Source of the DNA: Citrobacter sp. On2M
Lineage (GTDB): Bacteria > Pseudomonadota > Gammaproteobacteria > Enterobacterales > Enterobacteriaceae
Direction of reading: 5' to 3'
DNA length: 64,000 bases
Assembly (NCBI RefSeq): GCF_018035235.1
Contig: NZ_WPCV01000005.1
Span: 434,001-498,000, forward strand
Shown piece by piece: positions 10,372 to 18,358 of the stretch; the first letter of the stretch is position 1; the number at the start of each line of letters is the position of its first letter. The translations under genes and the position numbers were made by a program. The notes beneath the pieces are model-generated. The model was not told the origin of the DNA, did not search any database, and was given only the letters and a program-made list of their open reading frames with translations.

Positions 10372-11334
10372 ATGCAAAATAAAACCATATTACCGCTTAC
10401 CGCAAAATCTCTCTCTTCTCAAAGAGAGAATTCAATCTATGTCTTCGGTCATAAAAATCCTGACAGTGATGCTGTCTGCAGCGCGCTGGTTGTGGCTGAC
10501 TGGCTTAATTACACAGGTCGTCCTGCAACCCCATGGCGTCTTGGAGAGATCACCCCAGAGACCCAATATATCCTAAACGTCGCAGGTGTTTCACAGCCCG
10601 ATTTACTCACCGCCGACCTGACTGATAAAACCGTATGGCTGGTTGATTTTACAGATGCGGAGCAAGGGCCCTCTTCGCTGATGGACAGCAACGTCATCGG
10701 CATCATTGACCATCATCGTATTGGCACCCTCATTACTCACAATCCACCGGATGTCTGGGTGCGGGCGGTAGGATGCTGCGCAACCGTGATTCTCTCGATC
10801 CTTCAGCATGGCATTCCGATGCCGGTGACGGCCGCTCAGGCTGTGCTACTGATGGGGGCGATCCTCAGTGATACCGTTGCGCTGACCAGCCCCACAACCA
10901 CCATCCAGGATCAGGAAGCCGTAGCTGTTTTGCGGGAAATCGCCGACATCGATTATGGCCAGTTTGTGGCCGGACTGCTGCGTGCCAAAACAGATATAGC
11001 CGGGCAATCCGCATTAGCATTACTCAACCGTGACGCCAAAAATTACCGGATCCATGATGTGCCGCTGTTGTTGTCACAAATTGAGGTACGCAACATGGCT
11101 GATATCACTCCCCTGTTACCTGCGCTGCTGCAGGAAATAGATAAAACCAGCAAGAACAGTGCGCAGGAAATGGTGATCCTGATGGTGACAGACATCACCA
11201 GCCGGAACTCCGTGTTGTTTTTTTCAGACAGCAGCCTGACAGGTTCCCGCCAGGAGTCGCTGCCCGGCATGACAAGCCGGAAAAAAGAAATCCTCCCCTG
11301 GCTGACCGACCGCATCGCTTCTTATAAGAGGTGA
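10372..11334 (+). CDS. ppaC: Manganese-dependent (family II) inorganic pyrophosphatase
   Basis: This 320-residue cytoplasmic DHH-family phosphoesterase hydrolyses pyrophosphate to phosphate. Metal-binding motifs are HKNPDSDAV (residues 27-35), an aspartate in LVDFTDAEQ (about 92) and DHHRIG (113-118). A DHHA2 domain near the C-terminus has the substrate-binding SRKKEILPWL segment. Known biology: family II enzymes run on Mn2+ and are far less fluoride-sensitive than the family I Ppa of enterobacteria. An ATG at 10357 is in frame but lies inside the sequestering stem; the ATG at 10372 has CAGG seven bases upstream and is preferred. It is the first gene of the riboswitch operon, 3 bases before the stress-protein gene. 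Family II pyrophosphatases are unusual in Enterobacteriaceae, which supports transfer. Confidence 0.9.
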   Translation: MQNKTILPLTAKSLSSQRENSIYVFGHKNPDSDAVCSALVVADWLNYTGRPATPWRLGEITPETQYILNVAGVSQPDLLTADLTDKTVWLVDFTDAEQGPSSLMDSNVIGIIDHHRIGTLITHNPPDVWVRAVGCCATVILSILQHGIPMPVTAAQAVLLMGAILSDTVALTSPTTTIQDQEAVAVLREIADIDYGQFVAGLLRAKTDIAGQSALALLNRDAKNYRIHDVPLLLSQIEVRNMADITPLLPALLQEIDKTSKNSAQEMVILMVTDITSRNSVLFFSDSSLTGSRQESLPGMTSRKKEILPWLTDRIASYKR

Positions 11335-11337
11335 TTT

Positions 11338-11766
11338 ATGCAAATTTATCGGCATGCATTGTTACTTGTAGAAAATGAAACTGACGGCCTGCTGTTGCTT
11401 GAGCAGGCAGAAGGTCTGGCAAAAGAGATGGGGACCCGTATTACTGTCGGCCATCTCAGCGCTGACTACCGAGAGCTGGATTACACCAGTGATTCATTAA
11501 TCAAAGATCGTCAATCCCAAGACGTTATTGATGCAAAAGCAATGCTGAGCCGCCTGGTGGAGTCCAGCAGTGTTGATATCGAAGTCAGGTCCATCGTCAG
11601 CATTCATCGTTTCCGTGACGTCGAAGCCGTTGTGCAGCACGAAGATATCGACCTGGTCATGCTGGGGCATAAAAATCACCTGTTCGGTTTTTTTTCCTCC
11701 TTTTCTTTTGAATTCATCAATCACCTTTCTGTTGATGTTCTGATTAAACATATTCCAACCCCTTAA
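11338..11766 (+). CDS. Universal stress protein (UspA family)
   Basis: This 142-residue protein has a UspA-like Rossmann fold: an N-terminal strand (YRHALLLVE), a helix, and a C-terminal segment DLVMLGHKNHLFGFFSSFS. The last part corresponds to the usual ATP-binding G-2x-G-9x-G(S/T) motif, but here the glycines are largely replaced, so nucleotide binding is doubtful. It starts three bases after the pyrophosphatase stop with the Shine-Dalgarno AAGAGGTGA, and enolase follows after 15 bases. UspA genes are among those reported downstream of fluoride riboswitches, so the context suggests a role in fluoride stress; the molecular function is unknown. Confidence 0.85.
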   Translation: MQIYRHALLLVENETDGLLLLEQAEGLAKEMGTRITVGHLSADYRELDYTSDSLIKDRQSQDVIDAKAMLSRLVESSSVDIEVRSIVSIHRFRDVEAVVQHEDIDLVMLGHKNHLFGFFSSFSFEFINHLSVDVLIKHIPTP

Positions 11767-11781
11767 AAGAAGGTCAAACTT

Positions 11782-13068
11782 ATGAATTTTGAAATTGAAC
11801 GTATTGTCGCAAGAGAGATTCTGGATTCCCGTGGCAACCCAACCGTAGAGGTTGAAGTGACGTCTGTGGGTGGCTGTATGGCACGGGCCTCCGTTCCTTC
11901 CGGTGCCAGCACCGGCTCCCGTGAAGCCATCGAGCATCGCGATGGTGACAAGACCCGTTTTGGCGGTAAAGGCGTCCAGGATGCGGTCCGCTGTATCAAT
12001 ACCGAAATTAACGATGCTCTGCAGGGCTACGATGTACGCCGCCAGAAGGAAATTGACAACTGCCTGATCGCCCTTGACGGCACAGAAAACAAAGGCCGCC
12101 TGGGCGCCAATGCGATCCTTGGCGTGTCGCTGGCAGTATCCCGCCTGGCGGCTCAACTCTCCTCGACCCCGCTCTACCGCTATCTGGGTGGCGTCGGCGC
12201 GAATCTGCTGCCAGTTCCCTGTATGAATATCATTAACGGCGGGGTTCATGCTCGCTGGCAAGGCGCAGATTTTCAGGAGTTTATGATTGCACCGTGGGGG
12301 GCGTCTTCCATACGTGAAGCTATTCGCTGGGGTAGCGAGGTTTACCAGGCCCTGCGTCAGGTTCTGCTGGAAAAAGGTTTATCCACCGGTGTAGGCGATG
12401 AAGGAGGATTTGCACCGGCTGTTTCCTCAAATCGCCAGCCGCTGGAGCTTATCGTGGAAGCAATTAACAAGGCGGGATACCGCCCGGGCGAAGATATCGT
12501 TATTTGTATGGATCCGGCTTCCAGTGAATTCTACACCGATGGAAAATATATCCTGCGTACCGAAAATGCCCGACTCAGCGCCGACGAAATGACCCGCTAC
12601 TATGAGCAATTGGTGAATGATTTCCCGATTGTCCTGATTGAAGATGGCCTGGCGGAAGACGACTGGGCTGGCTGGCAGATCCTGCACCGCGCGCTCGGCG
12701 ATAAAGTTGAGCTGGTTGGGGATGATATCTTTGTGACCAACGTGAAATATATCCAGCGAGGTATCGATGAAAACCTGGCCAATGCCGCATTGATAAAACT
12801 GAACCAGATAGGCACCCTGAGTGAAACTATTGAAGCTGTCCAGTTGTGTCAGGATAACAACTGGGGAACCTTTATTTCGCACCGGAGCGGAGAAACTGTG
12901 GACAGCTTCATTGCGGATATGACTGTCGGCCTGCGAGCCGGTCATCTGAAAACCGGCGCCCCCAGCCGCGGGGAACGCATTGAGAAATACAATCAACTGA
13001 TGCGTATTGAAGATGAATTAGGTGACGCCGCTATCTTTGCCGGTAAAACCGCCTTCAAAAAACGCTGA
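11782..13068 (+). CDS. eno: Enolase paralogue in the fluoride operon
   Basis: This 428-residue phosphopyruvate hydratase interconverts 2-phosphoglycerate and phosphoenolpyruvate. Enolase landmarks are all present: PSGASTGSREA (N-terminal loop), GDEGGFAP, the metal ligands in ICMDPASSEFY, LIEDGLAEDDW and LVGDDIFVTN, the catalytic lysine in ALIKLNQIGT, and SHRSGETVDSFIAD. The mobile catalytic loop reads GGVHARWQGADFQEF, one residue longer than the usual GGxHAxNxxxxQEF form and with a bulky Arg-Trp. The housekeeping enolase of this family sits beside pyrG elsewhere, so this is a second copy. Enolase is a classic fluoride target (Mg-fluorophosphate inhibition), so it fits as a replacement enzyme. 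It is the last intact gene of the operon. Confidence 0.93.
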   Translation: MNFEIERIVAREILDSRGNPTVEVEVTSVGGCMARASVPSGASTGSREAIEHRDGDKTRFGGKGVQDAVRCINTEINDALQGYDVRRQKEIDNCLIALDGTENKGRLGANAILGVSLAVSRLAAQLSSTPLYRYLGGVGANLLPVPCMNIINGGVHARWQGADFQEFMIAPWGASSIREAIRWGSEVYQALRQVLLEKGLSTGVGDEGGFAPAVSSNRQPLELIVEAINKAGYRPGEDIVICMDPASSEFYTDGKYILRTENARLSADEMTRYYEQLVNDFPIVLIEDGLAEDDWAGWQILHRALGDKVELVGDDIFVTNVKYIQRGIDENLANAALIKLNQIGTLSETIEAVQLCQDNNWGTFISHRSGETVDSFIADMTVGLRAGHLKTGAPSRGERIEKYNQLMRIEDELGDAAIFAGKTAFKKR

Positions 13069-13077
13069 TTCCGTCAT

Positions 13078-13105
13078 CCTTCCCGTATGCTCAGATACGG
13101 GAAGG
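13078..13105 (+). terminator. Hairpin after the fluoride-operon enolase
   Basis: An 11-bp perfect stem (CCTTCCCGTAT, 13078-13088, with 13095-13105) has a 6-base loop and starts nine bases after the stop codon. No T-run follows, so it may be a weak terminator. Confidence 0.55.
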
Positions 13106-13152
13106 GCTAAGGTGGTCCTGCGAACTGAAAAATACTCATACTATCAACAGCA

Positions 13153-13380
13153 ATGGGAATCCTGGCAACATGTCTGGTATTCCCGATCGCTGATGTCTTT
13201 TTTAACGTACTGCCGGATGATACCAGTGCCGTTGTAATTGCTCTGTTCATCGGAAGCCGCCCCCATCCCCTGATACGTCACCTCCTTGACCGGGAGCCAG
13301 GTAAATTCGGGGAATCATTACCAACAAATGAATGGCTCCAGGTCCTTCAGGTTCAGTCGCTGTGGGTAACAGGCAAATAA
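13153..13380 (+). CDS. Short hydrophobic ORF of uncertain status
   Basis: This 75-codon frame begins MGILATCLVFPIADVFFNVL and contains one or two hydrophobic stretches (residues 1-35), followed by a hydrophilic tail. I do not recognise it. It lies between the enolase hairpin and a phosphoglycerate-mutase fragment, in a stretch that otherwise holds broken genes, so it may itself be the remnant of a membrane protein from the same operon. The Shine-Dalgarno is poor. Low confidence that it is expressed. Confidence 0.25.
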   Translation: MGILATCLVFPIADVFFNVLPDDTSAVVIALFIGSRPHPLIRHLLDREPGKFGESLPTNEWLQVLQVQSLWVTGK

Positions 13381-13386
13381 CAGTTT

Positions 13387-13455
13387 ATGGGAAAAACTAT
13401 TTTACTCCGCCATGGCAAAAGTCAATGGAATCAGCAAAATCGTTTTACCGGATGA
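13387..13455 (+). pseudogene. gpmA: Phosphoglycerate mutase, N-terminal remnant
   Basis: An ATG is followed by 22 codons and then TGA. The peptide MGKTILLRHGKSQWNQQNRF ends TG and matches the start of cofactor-dependent phosphoglycerate mutase, including the catalytic RHG motif. In the family the next residue is Trp, and here the codon is TGA. Similarity stops within a few residues after this point, so the rest is gone. It lies next to enolase, the following enzyme in glycolysis, which suggests it once belonged to the operon. Confidence 0.7.
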
Positions 13456-13616
13456 GCCGGGATTGCAAAAGTAATAGCCCGTGTAAATTTGGAAAGAAGA
13501 TCATCGTAAGCAGGCTGGTCAAATACGACCAGTGGTATATTCCTGTTGATGGCCCGGTAAAGGATGCTTATCCCGGACCATCAGGACAAATGCCCGACAG
13601 ACTGACAATCAGCTAA
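13456..13616 (+). pseudogene. DUF4942 (YfjQ-like) gene, internal fragment
   Basis: The frame DCKSNSPCKFGKKIIVSRLV followed by KYDQW matches the conserved middle of DUF4942 proteins carried by enterobacterial islands (E. coli YfjQ and relatives: WDYKTNxPxKFGKxII). Neither a proper start nor the C-terminal half is present. It is fused directly to the phosphoglycerate-mutase remnant, so a recombination junction lies near 13455-13465. A second, larger DUF4942 remnant lies at about 24600-25040. Confidence 0.6.
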
Positions 13617-13623
13617 CTCGGGA

Positions 13624-14220
13624 TCAGGCCTTGTTTGCACTGACGTCGAGTTTCAGAACGAAACTCTTTGATTTGACTTTATCGATATTCGTAATCATCT
13701 TAGGACTAGAACCTGACATGTCATACAGCATTCCCGATATACTTCCTGCTTCATCTTTATTGAAAATTGTCTCGACCCCATCTCCGGTTTTCGCTTTGGA
13801 CCACTCGTGTGCTTTACCGCCTCCAGTCGGTGCCCATATCAGTATCATAGCTTCGTCGGATGACTGCCCAGTCCCGTCAGGCATGGTATAACCCACTGCA
13901 TAAGGGTTTACGTTACCACCGGGGAAAGTTGTATACGTCTGTCCTTTCGCAGTAGCCACAACCGCCTGAGGACCATTTGTGTAGTTACCAACGCCGCCGG
14001 TTCCCAGATTAACTACTCCAGCAATGTCCACACTGACAATATCGCTGGGGGTTACCGTAAAAGAGAAAGCGATCGGTTTATTAACTACCCATAATATTGG
14101 CTGTTCTCCACCTTTGACTTGGTTCCAGGTAACTGCAGACGAGGTCGCGGCGCTCGAAATACCGCTCATCAGACCTGCTGACAGAAGTGCAACGACCATG
14201 ACTGTTTTTTGTATTTTCAT
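13624..14220 (-). CDS. Afa/Dr-like major adhesin subunit
   Basis: This 198-residue exported protein has a signal peptide (MKIQKTVMVVALLSAGLMSG, then ISSA before the cleavage site). The mature part is rich in Gly, Thr, Val and Ser in alternating strand patterns (VTWNQVKGGEQPILWVV, KPIAFSFTVTPSD), as in chaperone-usher fimbrial subunits. It is the last gene of the operon, the place of AfaE/DraE. Sequence similarity to known AfaE is not obvious, and it is longer than the usual 160 or so residues, so the receptor specificity cannot be guessed. A gap of 97 bases separates it from the AfaD-like gene. Confidence 0.7.
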   Translation of the reverse strand: MKIQKTVMVVALLSAGLMSGISSAATSSAVTWNQVKGGEQPILWVVNKPIAFSFTVTPSDIVSVDIAGVVNLGTGGVGNYTNGPQAVVATAKGQTYTTFPGGNVNPYAVGYTMPDGTGQSSDEAMILIWAPTGGGKAHEWSKAKTGDGVETIFNKDEAGSISGMLYDMSGSSPKMITNIDKVKSKSFVLKLDVSANKA

Positions 14221-14317
14221 CTCTGTTTTCCTTACGTTGTATGCTTACTGTTTTCTACGTTATTTGACGGGATGAACGCGCTGACTATTGCCAGCCCTCG
14301 CACGCCCGTCACGTGCC

Positions 14318-14767
14318 TTATTCCTGGCGCAGATCGCCTTTTACTTGGATCACATACGTGTCCGCAGGAATCGTCTGATCAACAGACGAAACCAGTATGA
14401 AGCTGGCCTGCTTGTCGCTGCCTGGGTACACCCATCGCTGCTCCGGACTGATATCTCCGGCGTACCACCCGTCACCCGACAGGCACACGCGCACGACATG
14501 AGCTCTCTTTGTCTTTCCCGTCAGCCGGTAACACCCCGGTCGGTCGCCGTCCGTTTCATTATCCAGCCACAGCGCATACCCGCTGTGCGTGACACTACTG
14601 CGGATTTCTCCCCGCCCCAGTACTGTCCCTGCCCGCACCGGGCCAGCCACGGTATGACGGGTCATCTGCAGTACCACTCTTACCGTTTCAGCGCGAACTG
14701 GCAGCATCGCCAGCAGCAGCGCGGTCAGTAACCCCCAGGCGACCAGTTGGCCTGTCGCGAATCTCAT
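14318..14767 (-). CDS. AfaD-like invasin/minor subunit
   Basis: This 149-residue exported protein has a signal peptide ending VRA. The mature part follows the AfaD/DraD pattern as I recall it: an early TVLGRGEIRSSVTHSGYALW, a central SGDGW, a PGSDKQASFILV strand and a final IPADTYVIQVKG. AfaD-type proteins sit at the fibre tip or surface and promote entry into epithelial cells. Its ATG overlaps the usher stop by four bases (ATGA), so the two are translationally coupled. The fourth position in the operon is exactly that of afaD. Confidence 0.75.
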   Translation of the reverse strand: MRFATGQLVAWGLLTALLLAMLPVRAETVRVVLQMTRHTVAGPVRAGTVLGRGEIRSSVTHSGYALWLDNETDGDRPGCYRLTGKTKRAHVVRVCLSGDGWYAGDISPEQRWVYPGSDKQASFILVSSVDQTIPADTYVIQVKGDLRQE

Positions 14768-17352
14768 TTCTGCCCTCCCGTTATTGCCTTTTGGTCACTC
14801 TCTCGACATACCGCCTTTAGCCGGTACACTCCGCCACCACCCGGTTTTTCTGGTAACTGATACAATGCCTCACAGGCATGTGTTCCCATGCTCGCTGTTA
14901 GTCTCCCTGATGGCGGTAATCCACTCATGTACACTGTCCCGCCGTCACCCGTGATACCGCTCTCTACTGTCGCTGTCCCCGCCAGGGAAACCAATGCACC
15001 AAATGGCACCGCCATTCCGTCAGTTCGGGTCAGTGTTATCAGTGCGCGGGCACCTATCCGTGGATCAAAATGCGCTCGAATCACCGCCCCACGGGTCGGC
15101 ACCACCTTCACATCCGTCTGTCCCACCTCCGCATCTTCCGGCAACGTCGACACGTCCAGACTGACTGTATTTATCTGGTACGGCGCAAGGGTGTTCTCTG
15201 TGGTGTAACCGAAGAGGTCTGTCTGCACGCCAGGCATATAGCCAACCGATACCCCGGCGACTCCTGGGATTTCTATTAACCCGGTCGTGTCTCCAGGCGT
15301 CTGCCCCAGCGTGATACCGTGGCGGTGTATCAACATTCCGCCGTCTAGCTCTGCACTCATGTAACGCTGGCTGCGACTGTAGCTGTAACTTCCCGAGACA
15401 CTGCCGTATCCACCTGTCCAACCCGCACTGAGGCCCCGGACCGCATCTTGCGTGCGCTCCCCACCAGAGTACATCTGCTGGCTCAGACCCCAGTTCAGAC
15501 GACTGTCATATCCGCTCCCGCTGATACCCACCGAATGGATCACTTGTCCATCTCCGGAACGGACCTGATAATTCGCCGAAGGCGACCCTCCCAGCCAATG
15601 TGATAACGGCACGCTCATTGACAGCGCCATCATCTTCTCCCTCCGGTTACGGGTACTCACATAGTTGACGCTCAGATTCATGCTGATGTACCGCCAGCTG
15701 TAGCTATAGCCATACCCGGTATTCAACGTGTCCTCATGTTCCCCGTCCTGCCATTGTGTTCGACTTCCAGACGCATATATTGTCCCTAGTTCGCCCAACG
15801 TCTGGCTAACTTGCATGGTGGTTGCATAACGCCGCCCCTGAAGGTCACGCGGGGAAAAGTGCTGTGGCGTCCACCCAAAATCGTCATCAAACGGCGACAG
15901 GTCCCCCCGGGTATCGTCCATCACTTCTGAAAGCGTGTGATATCGACCGGTCGGATACCACTCACTGCTAGCCGACAGACCTGTTCCTGTGGCCTCCAGA
16001 TATTTGTTGTAACGCACCCGTATTGCAGTTCCCTCTTCACGCCGTCCGTCACGGAATCGTCCCCGGGTGGCTGTGATATCTGCAGATACCGCGCCCAGAT
16101 AACTCAGCATCAGCCCCGCGCCAAGGGATGCGGACTGGTACCGTTCTCCGCCTAGCATCCCGCCATACAAGGTTACGTTCGACGGCAGGCCATACATCAG
16201 CGTCGCCAGGCCCAGAGATGAACGCCCGCTATCTCCTCCCGCCGTTTCTGCTGAGGAGCGGTATTGACCCGCCATCACGCTGTATTTCATATAGCCAGCA
16301 CGCAGCGCCACTGGTGGTACGGTATAGGGCACAGTGAACCGCTGCGTCGGCCCCTGGGATTCCACCACTGTGACCTGCAAGTCACCACTGCCCATCATTC
16401 CGGGCAAGTCTGTGACGGCAAATGGCCCAGCAGCAACATGTCGGCTGTACAACAGATACCCGTTTTGGCGAATCTCCAACTGCGCCGGACTCCGGGCTAT
16501 CCCGCGCACGGCTGGCGCAAACTCTCGCAGGGCACTCGGTATCATCGCCTCATCCGTTGCGAGCATCACGCCGCGAAACGGCACACTGTCAAACACATCC
16601 GACGGGGTAGCGCTTTCTCCCAGCGTCAGTCGACTCTTCAACCGAATAATTCCTCTCTCTACGTAGCTCTGCTGCCGCTCCCAGCGTCCAGGGCTTTGCC
16701 CGTTTCGCTGCCAGTTGAGGATGTTCCGTAGCCGCCAGGGGCCCAGGTTGGCTCCGGGGGTCAGCCGCAAATAAGCCGAATCCATATGGCTGCCTGCGCC
16801 CGTGGTCTGCTGTGACCGGTTGACGCTAACCTGGTAACCGCTCATCAGCGCAGGAATACCGTCGTCCCACATCGACTCCGGGGCGATCCCGTCAAAACGG
16901 GGTCGTAGGGCTGCCTGCGGAACGCTGATAATCAGTTGCTGGCGGAAAAAAGCGAACGTCATACTGCCCTGTGGGATAGCGTTTATTCGTGCACACTGCA
17001 CGCCACCTTCTTCTCCTCCTCCTGTCGCCAGACCTGGATATTTCTCCGTGCGAATGCCATACCGCGATAACTGTTCCACCGTCAGACAGGGTTGCAGGGA
17101 ACGCTTTCCGTCAGGCTCGCGCTGAAGATGAAAGGCCAGGTTCCGACGATCTACTGTCTCTTCGCCAAGCACGATATTGACCGGATAGATGCCGGGCATC
17201 TGTGCCCCCTCTTCAAACAAAGAGAGGTCAACCATTGAGTTACCACCGTCCAGCATTGACGGATCAAAGGTATACGGTACTGCAAGGAGCTGACCGGACC
17301 AGATACCTGACAGAGATAGCGCCACCACACAGGACAGACGGAAATGCAGCAT
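14764..17352 (-). CDS. Outer-membrane usher of an Afa-like adhesin
   Basis: This 862-residue usher has a signal peptide (cleavage after LLA), an N-terminal chaperone-binding domain beginning YTFDPSMLDG, a long transmembrane beta-barrel with a plug domain, and C-terminal domains with a closing cysteine pair (HACEALYQ and LKAVCRES). The length is typical of FGL-type ushers such as AfaC and Caf1A. It threads subunit-chaperone complexes through the outer membrane to form a surface fibre. It starts 14 bases after the chaperone gene. Confidence 0.9.
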   Translation of the reverse strand: MLHFRLSCVVALSLSGIWSGQLLAVPYTFDPSMLDGGNSMVDLSLFEEGAQMPGIYPVNIVLGEETVDRRNLAFHLQREPDGKRSLQPCLTVEQLSRYGIRTEKYPGLATGGGEEGGVQCARINAIPQGSMTFAFFRQQLIISVPQAALRPRFDGIAPESMWDDGIPALMSGYQVSVNRSQQTTGAGSHMDSAYLRLTPGANLGPWRLRNILNWQRNGQSPGRWERQQSYVERGIIRLKSRLTLGESATPSDVFDSVPFRGVMLATDEAMIPSALREFAPAVRGIARSPAQLEIRQNGYLLYSRHVAAGPFAVTDLPGMMGSGDLQVTVVESQGPTQRFTVPYTVPPVALRAGYMKYSVMAGQYRSSAETAGGDSGRSSLGLATLMYGLPSNVTLYGGMLGGERYQSASLGAGLMLSYLGAVSADITATRGRFRDGRREEGTAIRVRYNKYLEATGTGLSASSEWYPTGRYHTLSEVMDDTRGDLSPFDDDFGWTPQHFSPRDLQGRRYATTMQVSQTLGELGTIYASGSRTQWQDGEHEDTLNTGYGYSYSWRYISMNLSVNYVSTRNRREKMMALSMSVPLSHWLGGSPSANYQVRSGDGQVIHSVGISGSGYDSRLNWGLSQQMYSGGERTQDAVRGLSAGWTGGYGSVSGSYSYSRSQRYMSAELDGGMLIHRHGITLGQTPGDTTGLIEIPGVAGVSVGYMPGVQTDLFGYTTENTLAPYQINTVSLDVSTLPEDAEVGQTDVKVVPTRGAVIRAHFDPRIGARALITLTRTDGMAVPFGALVSLAGTATVESGITGDGGTVYMSGLPPSGRLTASMGTHACEALYQLPEKPGGGGVYRLKAVCRESDQKAITGGQK

Positions 17353-17366
17353 GTCCGGAACTCCTG

Positions 17367-18218
17367 TCAGTTAATGGCGGCATCATAAGTTGGTCCCTGA
17401 CCACCGTTGTCAGTGATAATCTGCCATTGCACCCGTTTCACTCTGGCCACTCCGGCCGGCACGCTGAACGTTTGCGCGCCGTAAGGGGAGATATAGTGCG
17501 GCTGTAACACTTCTGCGCCGTTTAATTTCAGTGAAATCAGGTTGATATAAAAAGGACTGTCATTCCGGGCGCGGATCTGATTACCCACACGTTGCCATTT
17601 CAAACCACCGGCCACATCTAGCGGTGTGGCATGCAGGCTAGCTGGTCGGGTTAGTAACTTAATGCAATTGTTCAGCGAAACCTGAATTCCCACCGCGGGC
17701 ATGGTTGGTTCGCCAGCTTTCTTATTCTCCTTCAACCAGGCATCACCGCCTGACGGTGGAATGGCCTTAACACACAACCACTGCAGGCTCTCCCGGTCAG
17801 ACGGAAACTCCCCACCCGTACGTACAATGCGCAGGCGACCTCGCTGATTACCGTCAAGGCGGAACAACGGCGGTGTCACCACAAAGGGAGCACTTTCTTT
17901 CTGGTTTTCATCAAGTGTTCTGGACTGGACTAGCATCGGGTAATCCTGACTGTTCTCTATCCACAACTCAGCCCCGCGGCTATCCGGGTCGTATATCACC
18001 CGTGTCGCTCCCAGCGTCACCTTATAATCACGGATTTGGGGTTTTATCCTGACAGCTTGTCCCTCAATAGGCAGAGCTGCCCGAGCGTCTCCGAAAAAAG
18101 GATTTGACCAAAAGACCATAACGGCCAGCCCTAAATAGGCGGTAAAGATCCCCCGGTTGGTCAAGGCAACCGGGCGTAAAGACAGTAAACTGCAACGGGA
18201 AAACACCCTTATGCTCAT
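17367..18218 (-). CDS. FGL-type periplasmic fimbrial chaperone
   Basis: This 283-residue PapD-like chaperone has an unusually long N-terminal region before the signal cleavage near residue 48 (DARAALP). Two immunoglobulin-like domains follow. The loop between strands F1 and G1 is long (about residues 151-176), and its flanking strands carry Cys149 (LQWLCVKA) and Cys185 (LNNCIKLL), the disulfide that defines the FGL subfamily (AfaB, Caf1M, SefB). It donates a beta-strand to the subunits and delivers them to the usher encoded next. Confidence 0.9.
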   Translation of the reverse strand: MSIRVFSRCSLLSLRPVALTNRGIFTAYLGLAVMVFWSNPFFGDARAALPIEGQAVRIKPQIRDYKVTLGATRVIYDPDSRGAELWIENSQDYPMLVQSRTLDENQKESAPFVVTPPLFRLDGNQRGRLRIVRTGGEFPSDRESLQWLCVKAIPPSGGDAWLKENKKAGEPTMPAVGIQVSLNNCIKLLTRPASLHATPLDVAGGLKWQRVGNQIRARNDSPFYINLISLKLNGAEVLQPHYISPYGAQTFSVPAGVARVKRVQWQIITDNGGQGPTYDAAIN

Positions 18219-18358
18219 GCGATAAATATCCTCGTAAATACGCTGCCAACGGCCTGCTGTCTGAAAAAAGGCTGCACAAATCCCTTTCGCGACGCGGCGC
18301 GAAAAAAGGGAATGAAATTACATAAACTCAGCCGGAAATATTCTGGCCGAGCGAAGGC

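Noticed and set aside
13153..13380. Idea that the small hydrophobic frame after enolase is a CrcB fluoride channel
   Set aside because: The sequence shows none of the CrcB motifs I would expect (early glycine-rich helix, central Asn/Thr-Phe-Ser-Thr segment), so the label was not used.
16264..16731. 155-codon plus-strand frame opposite the usher gene
   Set aside because: It lies wholly within the usher gene on the other strand and has no recognisable product; a shadow of the high-GC usher.
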